Shown piece by piece: positions 8,751-17,943 of a stretch of 64,000 nt of DNA. The notes under the pieces were generated by a model. The model did not search any database. It worked only from the letters and a program-made list of their open reading frames with translations, and was not told the DNA's origin. The stretch covers positions 29,802-93,801 of the forward strand of contig CAZOJI010000012.1 in the NCBI GenBank assembly GCA_964580055.1, given 5' to 3'. This DNA is from JBDGYW01 sp964580055 (GTDB taxonomy: Bacteria > Gemmatimonadota > Gemmatimonadetes > Gemmatimonadales > GWC2-71-9). The translations under genes were made by a program, and so were the position numbers. How positions within the stretch are numbered: position 1 is the stretch's first letter; each line of letters starts with the position of its first letter.

Positions 8751-10679
8751 TCAAGTGGAAGGAGCCTCTTTCCCAAGAGCTTCCCTGATTTCTCCGGCAG
8801 CATCTATGGCAACCTCTACATCTAGTCGCAAGGCGCGGGCCTGTTGCGTGGCGGAGGTGAGATCGGAGATCACTGCCTCAACTCCGGCCGAGCGCAAGCG
8901 CAGCAGATCGAACCGGACGTTTTGGATCGCCAGCAGACAGGACTGGAATTGCGACTCAACGGTCTCCCTCCGGTTCTTCAGTTCCTCGAGAGATTCTCGC
9001 TGTCGTTTCAGCAGCTCCAAGCGCCGATCGTCATCCTCTCCCTGCCCGCTCTCTTCGAGCGCGGCGATGCGCGCGTCCAGTTCCTCCACAGTCTCGACCT
9101 CCAACCCACCGTCCATGCCATTGAGCGCCCGAGCGAGATCCATCGCGCGTTCCATCAGTGATTCAACGGTCTGAACCACGTCGGGTAGCAGCTTCCTGTC
9201 AGCCTCTGGCAGTCTCTGGACCGTCTGGAAGATCGCGGCCTTGTCCTTGCGCATCTGCTCAAGCTGCTCTGCATACTTGCCAAACTCTTGCGCCTCCTCC
9301 TTGGCCATTGGGGCAGGCAGATTCGCGGCAGGCCGATTGGCTGAGTGAGATGCGGAAAGCAGTGAATCCTTGGCAGGTGGAGGGCTGAGCACATCCTTCA
9401 TGCTGTAACCCTCGGCCCAGAGCTTTCCGTACTGGGAGGCAAGTCCAATGCCCCAAGCAATGGCGGGAAACAAGAACCAGGGGTTGTCGATGCCGGTGGT
9501 CACGACGTTGAGAAGCAATAGACCCCCATTCACCGACACGTAGGATGCGAAATTGGACCGGAATTTTCTAACGAGGCCGGCTTCTCCTACGCCCGACTCC
9601 TCTTCCTTCTTGTCGGGTCGCTGTTCGCGTTCGGATCGGCGGACTGGCGGTTTGTGTCGGCGATGCTCCGGTCTTCTGTGATCGGGTCGTCGCTGCCGTT
9701 CATCCCACCATTCGCCCCAGTCGCGGGATGCTTCGCTCGGCTGGTCCGGGGAACTGCGGTTGGACGTTTTGCTGCCCGAAGGTCGCCTCGCCGCGCCGGC
9801 GCGAGGTCTGTATGGGCCGGAGGTGCGACTCTCTAAAGCACGGCGTAAGGCATCGGCTGTCGGCCAACGCTTTTCGGGATCCTTTTCGAGGCAACGCATG
9901 ATGGTGCCTGCGAGTTCTTCCGGGACCTCTGACCGGATGTGCAACAGGTCGGGTGGGGGCTCCGTTATCTGTTTCATGAGGAGCCCGGGAACCGTTGGTG
10001 CGCGGAACGGGGGCTTGCCGGACAGCATCTCGAACGCCACGATACCCAATGCATAGATATCGCTGCGGGCGTCGATGTCGCTCTCGCCCGCAGCCTGCTC
10101 AGGGCTCATGTATGTCGGCGTGCCAAGAGCGACTCCCGTTCCGGTCAAAGTTCCCGCGCCAGCTTCGGACAATGCCTTGGCAATGCCGAAGTCCGTTACC
10201 ATCACGCGACGCCGCGTTCCCTCGAGCAGAATATTGTCGGGTTTGACGTCGCGGTGAATGATTCCAGTTGCATGCGCGAGTCCCAGCGCGTCGGCGGTCT
10301 CCTTGACTACACGTCTCGCCTCTTCTACGGGAAGGCGACCCCTGCGCCTCAAACGCTGCGCGAGAGATTCGCCATCCACATAGCCCATCACGAAGTAGAC
10401 TAAGTCGTCTTTTTCGCCGACGGTGTGTATTGGTACTATATGAGGATGGGAAAGACGGGCGGCGGTTTGGGCCTCGCGGATGAATCGCTTCTTGATCTCC
10501 TGCCGGAAGGCCAACTCAGGCGGCAGGAGTTTGATGGCCACACGACGCTTCAATTGCTGGTCGCGTGCGCTGTAAACCACACCCATCCCACCGCGACCGA
10601 TCTCCCCCTCTATCACGTAGGAGCCTGCAAGTACCTCGGTCAGCTTTGCGGCAAGTGGTTCTAAGTTTGCTTCGTCCAT
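8751..10679 (-). CDS. Membrane-anchored Hanks-type Ser/Thr protein kinase with C-terminal coiled coil
   Basis: With the ATG at 10679 the protein has 642 residues. The kinase domain has GRGGMGVVY, the ATP lysine at 50, HRDVKPDN with catalytic Asp144, DFG at 163-165, and GTPTYMSPEQ. A basic, disordered linker rich in Arg and Pro follows, then two hydrophobic segments (VNGGLLLLNVV and FLFPAIAWGIGLASQYG) resembling the 2TM domain that often follows kinases in this group. The last 200 residues form a Glu/Arg-rich coiled coil. The frame is open for another 103 codons upstream to 10988, but that part has no family features. Substrates are unknown. Confidence 0.88.
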   Translation of the reverse strand: MDEANLEPLAAKLTEVLAGSYVIEGEIGRGGMGVVYSARDQQLKRRVAIKLLPPELAFRQEIKKRFIREAQTAARLSHPHIVPIHTVGEKDDLVYFVMGYVDGESLAQRLRRRGRLPVEEARRVVKETADALGLAHATGIIHRDVKPDNILLEGTRRRVMVTDFGIAKALSEAGAGTLTGTGVALGTPTYMSPEQAAGESDIDARSDIYALGIVAFEMLSGKPPFRAPTVPGLLMKQITEPPPDLLHIRSEVPEELAGTIMRCLEKDPEKRWPTADALRRALESRTSGPYRPRAGAARRPSGSKTSNRSSPDQPSEASRDWGEWWDERQRRPDHRRPEHRRHKPPVRRSEREQRPDKKEEESGVGEAGLVRKFRSNFASYVSVNGGLLLLNVVTTGIDNPWFLFPAIAWGIGLASQYGKLWAEGYSMKDVLSPPPAKDSLLSASHSANRPAANLPAPMAKEEAQEFGKYAEQLEQMRKDKAAIFQTVQRLPEADRKLLPDVVQTVESLMERAMDLARALNGMDGGLEVETVEELDARIAALEESGQGEDDDRRLELLKRQRESLEELKNRRETVESQFQSCLLAIQNVRFDLLRLRSAGVEAVISDLTSATQQARALRLDVEVAIDAAGEIREALGKEAPST

Positions 10680-11211
10680 GTGGCGCCTGATCAAGTCCGA
10701 GCGTAGATTAACGTGGCACATAGCAGCTTGCAACCTATGATTGCCCTCATTATGGAGGCTTATGCGCTGGTTGAGCGATGATTCGGGAACGCGTTGGGCG
10801 GTTGAACGAGTCGGGCGAACCTCTGGGATGGTGCCAACCAAGAAGTCTTCCAAGGCATCTTTCCCTGAGCCCATGGACATCGTCCGTTTCAGCTGCGCCT
10901 CCGAAAAGACTGAGTCCGCTCGGGAGGTGACCACCCGCGCTGGCCTGCTAGAGCAACTCACCGACTCAGAGTTGAGGGCCCTCCTCAAGATCGCCAGACG
11001 CGTTCCCTAGCACACCTCCTTTCAAAGGATCAGGGTTACGTCCACCGCCAACGTGGCAGCAATCACCGTGCGGTCGCGCCAAAACGGCGCACACGATTCA
11101 TGCCTCCGCCAATAATGCTGACCAGATGGCACCAAGGCCGGGCATGATAACTGCCAACCACTTCGTTTCGAATCCACAGATAGATATCAACATTCACTTG
11201 GAACGGCTACG
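10680..11211. other. Intergenic region between the kinase and lon (divergent)
   Basis: About 530 bp separate the chosen kinase start from lon. The minus strand stays open in the kinase frame as far as 10988, and a short plus-strand frame ending at 11010 is also open; neither shows recognisable protein features. No tRNA, CIRCE-type inverted repeat or clear sigma-32 promoter was seen upstream of lon. Promoters for both genes must lie here. Confidence 0.5.
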
Positions 11212-13584
11212 ATGAGCGAACCAGATACTACCCGCAAGCGCCTACCAGTGCTGCCCTTGAGAGGCCTCGTGCTGTTCCCTGGTGTGACAGCGCCGATCGG
11301 CGCCGGCAGGCCCCGCACTCTCGCCGCAATTGAAGCGGCGCTCAAATCGGAAGACCGGCTGATATTTGCTGTCTGCCAACGAGAGGATAAAGAAGACGTC
11401 CAACCGGAGGGCCTGTACACGATGGGCACGATCGCCCGGATAGGCCAGCTGCAGCGCGGCCTGGGTGGCGTGCAGCTGCTCCTGCAGGGTGAGTCCCGCG
11501 GAACGGTGTTGCAGTACAGCGAAAACGAGACTTTCCTCGAAGCGGTTGTGGTCGAGGCCGCAGATCTCGAGGCGATAGAGCCCGACGGAGCGGCGTTCCA
11601 GGCACTTTACCTCGAATTGAAAGAACGAGCCACCGAGCTCGGTGAAAAACAGGGGATTCCGGAAGAGGTTGTGCAACAGGTACTCGAGGGAGTGGAGAAT
11701 CCCGGCCGGTTCGCTGATTTGGTGGCCGGTTACGCCGATATGTCACCGCGAGACCGGCAGAACCTGTTGGAAACTCTAGGTGTGGAGGAGCGGCTGAGAC
11801 GCGTGCTACTGCACGTCCAGCGCCAGATCGGCCTGCTGGACGCCCAGGCGGATATCAAATCTCAGGTGCAGGAAGAGCTCGGCGAGCGTCAGCGCGAGAT
11901 GTTCTTGAGGGAACAACTGAAGGCGATCAGGAGCGAACTCGGAGAGGACGACGATTCCGCTGACGTCGATGAGCTACGTGAGCGCCTCGAGCAGCTCGAG
12001 CTTTCTGAGGAGGTCCGGAAAGAGGTAAAACGTGAGTTGAGCAGGCTGGGACGAGCGCCAAAGGAATCAATGGAATCGCAGGTTATCCGAACTTTCCTAG
12101 AGACCGTGGCGGAGCTTCCATGGACGGAACGTACCGATGACCACCTGGATCTCCCTTCGGCTGAAGCCGTACTCGACGAGGACCACTACGGACTCAAGGA
12201 CGTCAAAGACAGGGTGCTTGAGTACCTGGCCGTCCGACAGCTGCAGAGCCAGAAACCAAATGGAGACGAACCGGCTGGCAACGAAGATGATCGCCGACCC
12301 CAGGGCACTATTCTGCTGTTCGTGGGACCGCCGGGAACCGGAAAGACCTCTGTCGCGAAATCGATCGCCCGGGCCATGGGTAGAGAATACGTCCGCATCT
12401 CTCTGGGCGGTGCGAGAGACGAGGCTGACATTCGCGGGCACCGGCGCACTTACGTGGGTGCGATGCCCGGCAGAATCATCGACGGAATCAAGCGTGCCGG
12501 CACGAAGAACCCGGTGTTCCTGCTCGACGAAGTCGACAAACTTGGCATCTCCTTCCAGGGTGATCCTGCATCAGCGCTGTTGGAGGTCCTGGACCCGGCC
12601 CAAAACGACAGCTTCACAGATCATTATCTGGGAGTTCCGTTCGATCTATCAGAGGTGATGTTCATTGCGACCGCCAACCTCAAAGCAAGCATACCGCCAC
12701 CGCTGCTCGACCGCATGGAGTCAGTTGAGTTCGCGGGATACACGGAGAGCGACAAGCTCGCCATCGCGAGACAGTACCTGTTGCCTCGCCAGTTGTCGCA
12801 GGCGGGCCTCTCGGCCGAACAGCTCACAATCGACGACGAAGCAATAACCTCCGTTATCGCAAGCCATACACATGAGGCTGGCGTGCGGCAGCTCGAGCGC
12901 GAACTCGGCAAGATGGCGCGCAAGGTGGCAAGGCGCATTGCCGCCAATGAAGTAGAAAGCGTATCGGTTACCAAAGATGAGGTTCGCGAGATTCTGGGCC
13001 GCCCCACCGTGCACCCCGAGCATGCCGCGCAGACAGATCAAGTCGGCATCGCTACAGGCCTTTACTACACGCCGGCGGGGGGGGACATCATGTTCGTCGA
13101 GGTTTCCGCGATGCCCGGCAAGGATCAGTTGGTGCTCACCGGGCAGCTCGGTGACGTCATGAAGGAATCAGCACGTGCGGCCTTATCATATGCAAAATCG
13201 CACTGTGACGATTTTGATATTCCGCAAGAGGGATTCACGGACAAAGACATTCACGTGCACGTTCCAGCAGGAGCCATCCCGAAAGACGGCCCGTCGGCCG
13301 GTGTCACCATAGCCGCGGCCTTGGTCAGCAGGCTATCAGGCGTGCCAGTGCGGCACGATCTCGCAATGACGGGGGAAACTACTCTCTCCGGTCGGGTACT
13401 CCCAATCGGTGGGGTGAAAGAGAAGGTGCTTGGCGCCATTCGCGCGGGGATCACGGAAATCATCCTTCCCGAGGAGAACATTCCGGACTTGGACGACCTC
13501 AGCGAGGATGAGCGCGAGCGCATCACCGTGCATTCCGTGAAGACCCTCAGTGACGTTCTCTCGCATGCACTGAAAAAGCCGTAA
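11212..13584 (+). CDS. lon: ATP-dependent Lon protease
   Basis: A 790-residue LonA serine protease that degrades damaged and regulatory proteins. The N-terminal substrate-binding domain opens with LPVLPLRGLVLFPG. The AAA+ module has Walker A GPPGTGKT near residue 371, Walker B VFLLDEVDK and the family signature GGARDEADIRGHRRTYVGAMPG. The protease domain has catalytic Ser695 in KDGPSAGVT and Lys736 in GGVKEK, 41 residues apart as in Lon. GGAACGG precedes the ATG. Nothing is missing. It stands alone, convergent with the next gene. Confidence 0.97.
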   Translation: MSEPDTTRKRLPVLPLRGLVLFPGVTAPIGAGRPRTLAAIEAALKSEDRLIFAVCQREDKEDVQPEGLYTMGTIARIGQLQRGLGGVQLLLQGESRGTVLQYSENETFLEAVVVEAADLEAIEPDGAAFQALYLELKERATELGEKQGIPEEVVQQVLEGVENPGRFADLVAGYADMSPRDRQNLLETLGVEERLRRVLLHVQRQIGLLDAQADIKSQVQEELGERQREMFLREQLKAIRSELGEDDDSADVDELRERLEQLELSEEVRKEVKRELSRLGRAPKESMESQVIRTFLETVAELPWTERTDDHLDLPSAEAVLDEDHYGLKDVKDRVLEYLAVRQLQSQKPNGDEPAGNEDDRRPQGTILLFVGPPGTGKTSVAKSIARAMGREYVRISLGGARDEADIRGHRRTYVGAMPGRIIDGIKRAGTKNPVFLLDEVDKLGISFQGDPASALLEVLDPAQNDSFTDHYLGVPFDLSEVMFIATANLKASIPPPLLDRMESVEFAGYTESDKLAIARQYLLPRQLSQAGLSAEQLTIDDEAITSVIASHTHEAGVRQLERELGKMARKVARRIAANEVESVSVTKDEVREILGRPTVHPEHAAQTDQVGIATGLYYTPAGGDIMFVEVSAMPGKDQLVLTGQLGDVMKESARAALSYAKSHCDDFDIPQEGFTDKDIHVHVPAGAIPKDGPSAGVTIAAALVSRLSGVPVRHDLAMTGETTLSGRVLPIGGVKEKVLGAIRAGITEIILPEENIPDLDDLSEDERERITVHSVKTLSDVLSHALKKP

Positions 13585-13635
13585 GCGAAAGCGACACGGC
13601 AGAGATTAGCTGGTCGGTTGGCTTCGGAAAGGTCG

Positions 13636-14712
13636 TTAGACGAACTCGAGCGTCCAATCGGCCAGCTTTGCAATCAAGGCCAGGCGGAACGTGACGTCTG
13701 TACGTCTGCGTTCCGGGGTCTTACCGTCCAACTCGAGTGGAAACGCGAAGACTGCAAGCTTCGAACCACTTCGAGGAATCGTCCGTAGATTCTTCGGGTT
13801 CCACGTTCCTTCTTGGTCGCAGTCTTCCAACAGTCTCGCGAGAACCTTCTGAGCTACAGGTGCCTCCTCCAACATACCCAGCCTCACCAGGAGTTCTATC
13901 CAGTGGAGGGCCCATGGGATGTCATCGGTATTGCCATCACCGTCGGCTTGAAGCGGATTGCCGAGTAGGTGAAAAGTGGGCTTGATGGTCCTTTTCGCCA
14001 CCTGCATTGACCACGCAGCTTCAGGAGCCGGCCTGTCCAGAAAGCGTCCCAGCCGGTCGACGAATCCAGCTCGCTCGCGCTGCAGTCTCGGCATGTACGC
14101 CAACATGGCTACTGAAAAGACTGTCGGAAGCTGGGCATCCGGATCGAGAACGTATTTCGAACCCTTCTTGACGAGCGGGTCCCCGGCAAGGTCACTTCTG
14201 AGAAAGCGAGACACGCCCGATATTATGCGATGCGCGCCGCCGCGTACCCTGGGATCTTCACCACGCCCTGCATGGGCCAGAGCGCAAGCAACGCCCTCTC
14301 TGAGCATATCCCGCGACCAAGCTCCGAATTCGGCGCTCCCGGAAGCTGGCTTCTGGTACTCGAACCACAAAGACGGCGTGTCGTCCTTGGAGAGGACCCT
14401 GAAGAACAACCGGTCCGCAAACCGAAACGGGCGAATGTCCCTCGGTGCACCGAGTTCAACGAGGCGACGGTAATGAGCCACTGTCCCGACATCTTTTATG
14501 CCCTGGGCCTTCGACGGCGCGATTCCCAACACGTTGCCGCTCCATGAGCCGTTCTGCCATTGTCTCCTCGTAAGGTGTTTGACCGTGCGGAATGACCTTA
14601 CTTCCTCTCGCAGTTCTGCGAGTTCTTCATCGGAGACATCCCCCGGGGGCAGGATTTCGGTTGCGACGCGCAGCCGGATGGGTGCGCAGGCATTCTCCTG
14701 CAGCCAGGTCAA
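13636..14712 (-). CDS. Hypothetical protein, possible alpha/alpha-toroid (prenyltransferase-like) fold
   Basis: 358 residues with no signal peptide. Repeating segments such as LTRRQWQNGSWSGN, DIPWALHWIELLVRLG and LLEDCDQEGTWNP resemble the QW-like repeats of squalene cyclase and prenyltransferase toroids, but the catalytic DxDD motif is absent, so an enzyme activity is not claimed. The nearest start codon is TTG at 14712 with no Shine-Dalgarno sequence. The frame is open upstream to about 14785 and the residues there read as plausible protein, so translation may begin earlier at a non-standard codon. Convergent with lon. Confidence 0.65.
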   Translation of the reverse strand: MTWLQENACAPIRLRVATEILPPGDVSDEELAELREEVRSFRTVKHLTRRQWQNGSWSGNVLGIAPSKAQGIKDVGTVAHYRRLVELGAPRDIRPFRFADRLFFRVLSKDDTPSLWFEYQKPASGSAEFGAWSRDMLREGVACALAHAGRGEDPRVRGGAHRIISGVSRFLRSDLAGDPLVKKGSKYVLDPDAQLPTVFSVAMLAYMPRLQRERAGFVDRLGRFLDRPAPEAAWSMQVAKRTIKPTFHLLGNPLQADGDGNTDDIPWALHWIELLVRLGMLEEAPVAQKVLARLLEDCDQEGTWNPKNLRTIPRSGSKLAVFAFPLELDGKTPERRRTDVTFRLALIAKLADWTLEFV

Positions 14713-14873
14713 GGGGACTCGAAGTTGTGTGGGTAGGTCCAGAATATCATCCCCATTACAGAACGGTTGCCGAGTAATGGCGAGAAACTATCGCTTCGGC
14801 CGCGTTTCGGCCAGTGGTCCGAGCCGCATCCGGGAGCCGTTTGGAAAGATCGCCCTGTCAGCCGCAGTCGTGG

Positions 14874-15791
14874 TCATTGGGACTTGGGGCCCGGGCACAC
14901 AACCCGTGCCAGGCCGCCATTCCTCCCGAAAGCTGACTCGCTGGTCAATATGATGGTTGTCTCGTCGAGATAATCGACTGCCTCGCCTTGGGGCTGGCGG
15001 AACCCGAGCCAACAGGGACTGGAGCGCAAGTCCCAATCGCCTTCGCTAGTGAGAGTGAAGAAATAGAGCTCGGTGTACGTTCGAACAGCCAAGAACCGCC
15101 CACTTGGCGAAATAGCAGCAGCGGTAACTAGCCGCCCTTGGAGCGACGGCACAATCGGCAATGTATCTACAACCGTAAGACCAACGAAATCCCTATCCAG
15201 GTTGCCCGCAGCTAGCGAATAGAGTTCTATCGGTTCTCTGGTGCCTTTGGTGATCAATAGGATGTCCCGGTTTGGCGTCACTGCCAGCGCTTCGACATCG
15301 CGCGGGCCGTCCGCATAAGTAACACGGAGCCGTTGCGCCGGTTGAGTGCGAGTAGGCGATGATTTCGCTGCCGTCGAAACGTCTGGTTCCGGGATTATGT
15401 AGATGACACCATAATCGCGTTTCGCGTCGTTGTCACCGGTGTCGGCAATGTATATGCAGGCATCCTGCTGGTAGCCGTTTGGACACGGCCCAAGCGAGAT
15501 ATCTTCCCAATCCTGCGCTTCAGCGCCTCTTACGCGGAAAGTCCCGAGATCTGAGCCGTGCAGGTTTGTGGCATACAAGAGTGCTTCGTCTCCCGAGTCA
15601 TTATGGGTCCAAATCACACCTGGCTGGCGCTTACTCACCGCGACTCCAGAGCTCTCGCGCAGCCGGCCGGCGTCGAACACTCCGGTTTCTTCGTACGACA
15701 GCGGCTGGATTGTCTGGGCGACAATTGGCAATTGACCAATCGACAGAGCGAACACGATCCATGTCGCCGATGCAGGACATTTATGCTCCAC
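14874..15791 (-). CDS. Secreted beta-propeller-like protein
   Basis: About 305 residues. A GTG start at 15791 is supported by GGGAGG nine bases upstream and gives a proper signal peptide (ASATWIVFALSIGQLPIVAQ). The mature part has repeating blade-like segments: SSGVAVSKRQPGVIWTHNDSGD, DWEDISLG followed by IYIADTGDNDAKRD, DVEALAVTPNRDILLITKG and GEAVDYLDETTIILTSE. ADTGDN and related Asp-rich loops suggest calcium binding. It is likely periplasmic or exported. The function is unknown; esterase-like phytase and NHL-type propellers are possible relatives. Divergent from the aconitase-family gene with 91 bp between. Confidence 0.78.
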   Translation of the reverse strand: MEHKCPASATWIVFALSIGQLPIVAQTIQPLSYEETGVFDAGRLRESSGVAVSKRQPGVIWTHNDSGDEALLYATNLHGSDLGTFRVRGAEAQDWEDISLGPCPNGYQQDACIYIADTGDNDAKRDYGVIYIIPEPDVSTAAKSSPTRTQPAQRLRVTYADGPRDVEALAVTPNRDILLITKGTREPIELYSLAAGNLDRDFVGLTVVDTLPIVPSLQGRLVTAAAISPSGRFLAVRTYTELYFFTLTSEGDWDLRSSPCWLGFRQPQGEAVDYLDETTIILTSESAFGRNGGLARVVCPGPKSQ

Positions 15792-15882
15792 TGACTTTCC
15801 TCCCGTACCGCGTGAACGTAGCCTAAGGAAATTGTATGCGCGAACTTGCCACGGTGGCAGTGGCCCGTCATAATTCCTCGCC

Positions 15883-17898
15883 ATGAACCCCACACTGATG
15901 AAAATGCCGATCGAGAAACTCCCGGATCACGTACGATTGACCGGTCGAGTCTTGTTCCTCGTGGACGATCCAGAGCTGATCCGTCGTCAACTCGCGGGAG
16001 AAGATCTCCCCTGGCCGAATTCCAGCCCGCTACGCGACAACATATCCACGGATGAAATCACGCCTGCTTACATCTGCTACTACTATGACGATACCCTCGG
16101 CGACTTTCCTTACCTTGGTCTAAAAGCCGGTGACGAATTCCCGATAACTCGCGGCAGCGTTCGCAGCGGCGGTTTCGTCTGTTCGGTGAGCGGGAAGAGG
16201 CGGGGCAAGGGTTCGTCCCGGGAACAGTCACCGTACGCCGAGATGTGTGCCGGTATCAAGGTGGTCATCGCGGAAAACATCGAGCGTATCTACCGCGAGA
16301 ATTGTCAGAACCTCGGCATACTCACCAGCACCGACTTTTCACTCATTGAGAGGATAAGGTCGGGAGATGCCATACCGCTATCCGACTTCACCACAGGAGA
16401 AGGCGAGATAACCCGTGAGATAATCGAGTATGGCGGTCTCTTCAACTACAACGTGGCGAGGTTGCAGGGCAAAGTCTCTGTTCCGGGAGTAGAGACGTCT
16501 GCGCGACCAGTGACGTTGGGAGAGAAGATCATCGCGCGGCACTGGGTGACGGATCTCGCCCAAGGTGCAATCGGCGTTCAGTACCTGAAACCGGGAGACG
16601 AGGGCTTCGTGCGCACCGACATTCGTTTCAGCCACGAGTACGTCACACCCATGTCAGCCATATTCTGGGAGGACCTGGTTGGTGCCGACGAGAAGGTCGT
16701 GGACCCGCAATCGGTGTTCTTCTTCCGCGATCACCTGACGTTTCTCGAACTCACCATGACGGAGGAGCGAAAGGCGTCAGGGCTCTTGGATGTCGCCTTG
16801 GAGCTGAAGAATAAGCAGGAGGAGTTCGCGGAAAAACAGGACGTCCAACTCTACGGTGAACTTCCCAGGCTCGGTTCTCGCGAGCCTGTCGGATCCGAGG
16901 CCATATGTCACTCGAAGATTCTCGAGGAACATGCACTGCCGGGTCATTTGGTCATCGGCAGTGATTCCCACACCTCGCACGCTGGAGCAATCGGATGCGT
17001 CGCATTCGGTGTGGGCACCACGGCAATCTTCAACTCTTGGTTAACCAAGGATGTGCGCATCAAGGTACCGGGGTCTGTCCTGGTGCGGGTTGATGGAGCA
17101 GCACCTCCCAACGTGACCGCCAAAGACTTCATGCTCGAGATCTTGCGCAACCCGTATGTGAAGAATGGTCATGCAATCGGGAAGATCATAGAGTACTCGG
17201 GTGAGGCAGTGTCCTCATTGGCTGTCGACGATCGTGCGACTATGACCAACATGGCCGCTGAGGTCGGCGCATTCACGGGACTCGTCGAGCCGGATGAGAA
17301 AGTGGTGGAGTTCCTGGTCAGAGAACGCCAAATGGATGCTGCGGAGGCTCGTAGCAGCCTTGAAGGGTTGGCGGCTGACTCCGGTGCCGAATACGAAGAG
17401 GTCATCGAAATCGATGCCGGCAACCTGCGGCCAATGATTGCCCTTCCCGGTGACCCCGGCAACGGAATGTTCCTAGAGGAACTCGACGAGGAGATCAAGA
17501 TCGACATCGCTTATGGCGGCTCCTGCACCGGAGCCAAAAAGGCCGATATGGATATGTACGCTAGAGTCTTCAAAGCGGCACTGGCTTCCGGGAAGAAAGT
17601 GCACGAGGACGTCAGCTGTTTCATCCAATGCGGATCGCAGGAGGTGAAGCGCTACTGCCAGGAGCAGGGGTACCTGAGTGTGTTCCAGGAAGTTGGCGCG
17701 GAGTTCATCGAGCCCTCCTGCGGTGCCTGCATCAATGCCGGACGCGGCGTATCGTACAGTGAGGACACGGTGACAATCAGCGCGATAAATCGGAATTTTC
17801 CCGGGCGATCGGGCCCTGGTCAACTCTATCTCGCTTCGCCTTATACGACAGCAGCGAGCGCTATTGCCGGCCGTATTGTGGCTTGGAATCCAGCTTAG
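15883..17898 (+). CDS. Aconitase-superfamily hydratase with N-terminal swivel domain
   Basis: 671 residues. The [4Fe-4S] ligands are present: Cys372 in SHAGAIGCVAFGVG and Cys613/Cys616 in SCGACINAGRG. Residues 1-220 form the swivelling domain, with NISTDEITPAY and GKGSSREQSPYAE, and precede the catalytic domains. That order differs from AcnA, where the swivel is C-terminal, and there is no HEAT-like domain as in AcnB. The layout resembles a LeuD-LeuC fusion. Aconitase, homoaconitase or isopropylmalate isomerase are all possible; no leu or TCA genes are adjacent. Several Met codons near the start (15883, 15898, 15907) are alternatives. Confidence 0.85.
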   Translation: MNPTLMKMPIEKLPDHVRLTGRVLFLVDDPELIRRQLAGEDLPWPNSSPLRDNISTDEITPAYICYYYDDTLGDFPYLGLKAGDEFPITRGSVRSGGFVCSVSGKRRGKGSSREQSPYAEMCAGIKVVIAENIERIYRENCQNLGILTSTDFSLIERIRSGDAIPLSDFTTGEGEITREIIEYGGLFNYNVARLQGKVSVPGVETSARPVTLGEKIIARHWVTDLAQGAIGVQYLKPGDEGFVRTDIRFSHEYVTPMSAIFWEDLVGADEKVVDPQSVFFFRDHLTFLELTMTEERKASGLLDVALELKNKQEEFAEKQDVQLYGELPRLGSREPVGSEAICHSKILEEHALPGHLVIGSDSHTSHAGAIGCVAFGVGTTAIFNSWLTKDVRIKVPGSVLVRVDGAAPPNVTAKDFMLEILRNPYVKNGHAIGKIIEYSGEAVSSLAVDDRATMTNMAAEVGAFTGLVEPDEKVVEFLVRERQMDAAEARSSLEGLAADSGAEYEEVIEIDAGNLRPMIALPGDPGNGMFLEELDEEIKIDIAYGGSCTGAKKADMDMYARVFKAALASGKKVHEDVSCFIQCGSQEVKRYCQEQGYLSVFQEVGAEFIEPSCGACINAGRGVSYSEDTVTISAINRNFPGRSGPGQLYLASPYTTAASAIAGRIVAWNPA

Positions 17899-17943
17899 AC
17901 CGAGAGATCTGGGACACCCACTCTTCGCAGGAACAGCGGGTTT

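Noticed and set aside
10741..11010. A plus-strand frame of 89 codons upstream of lon
   Set aside because: Its composition is unremarkable, it overlaps the open kinase frame on the other strand, has no ribosome site and shows no family features. Only the last 20 codons look helical.
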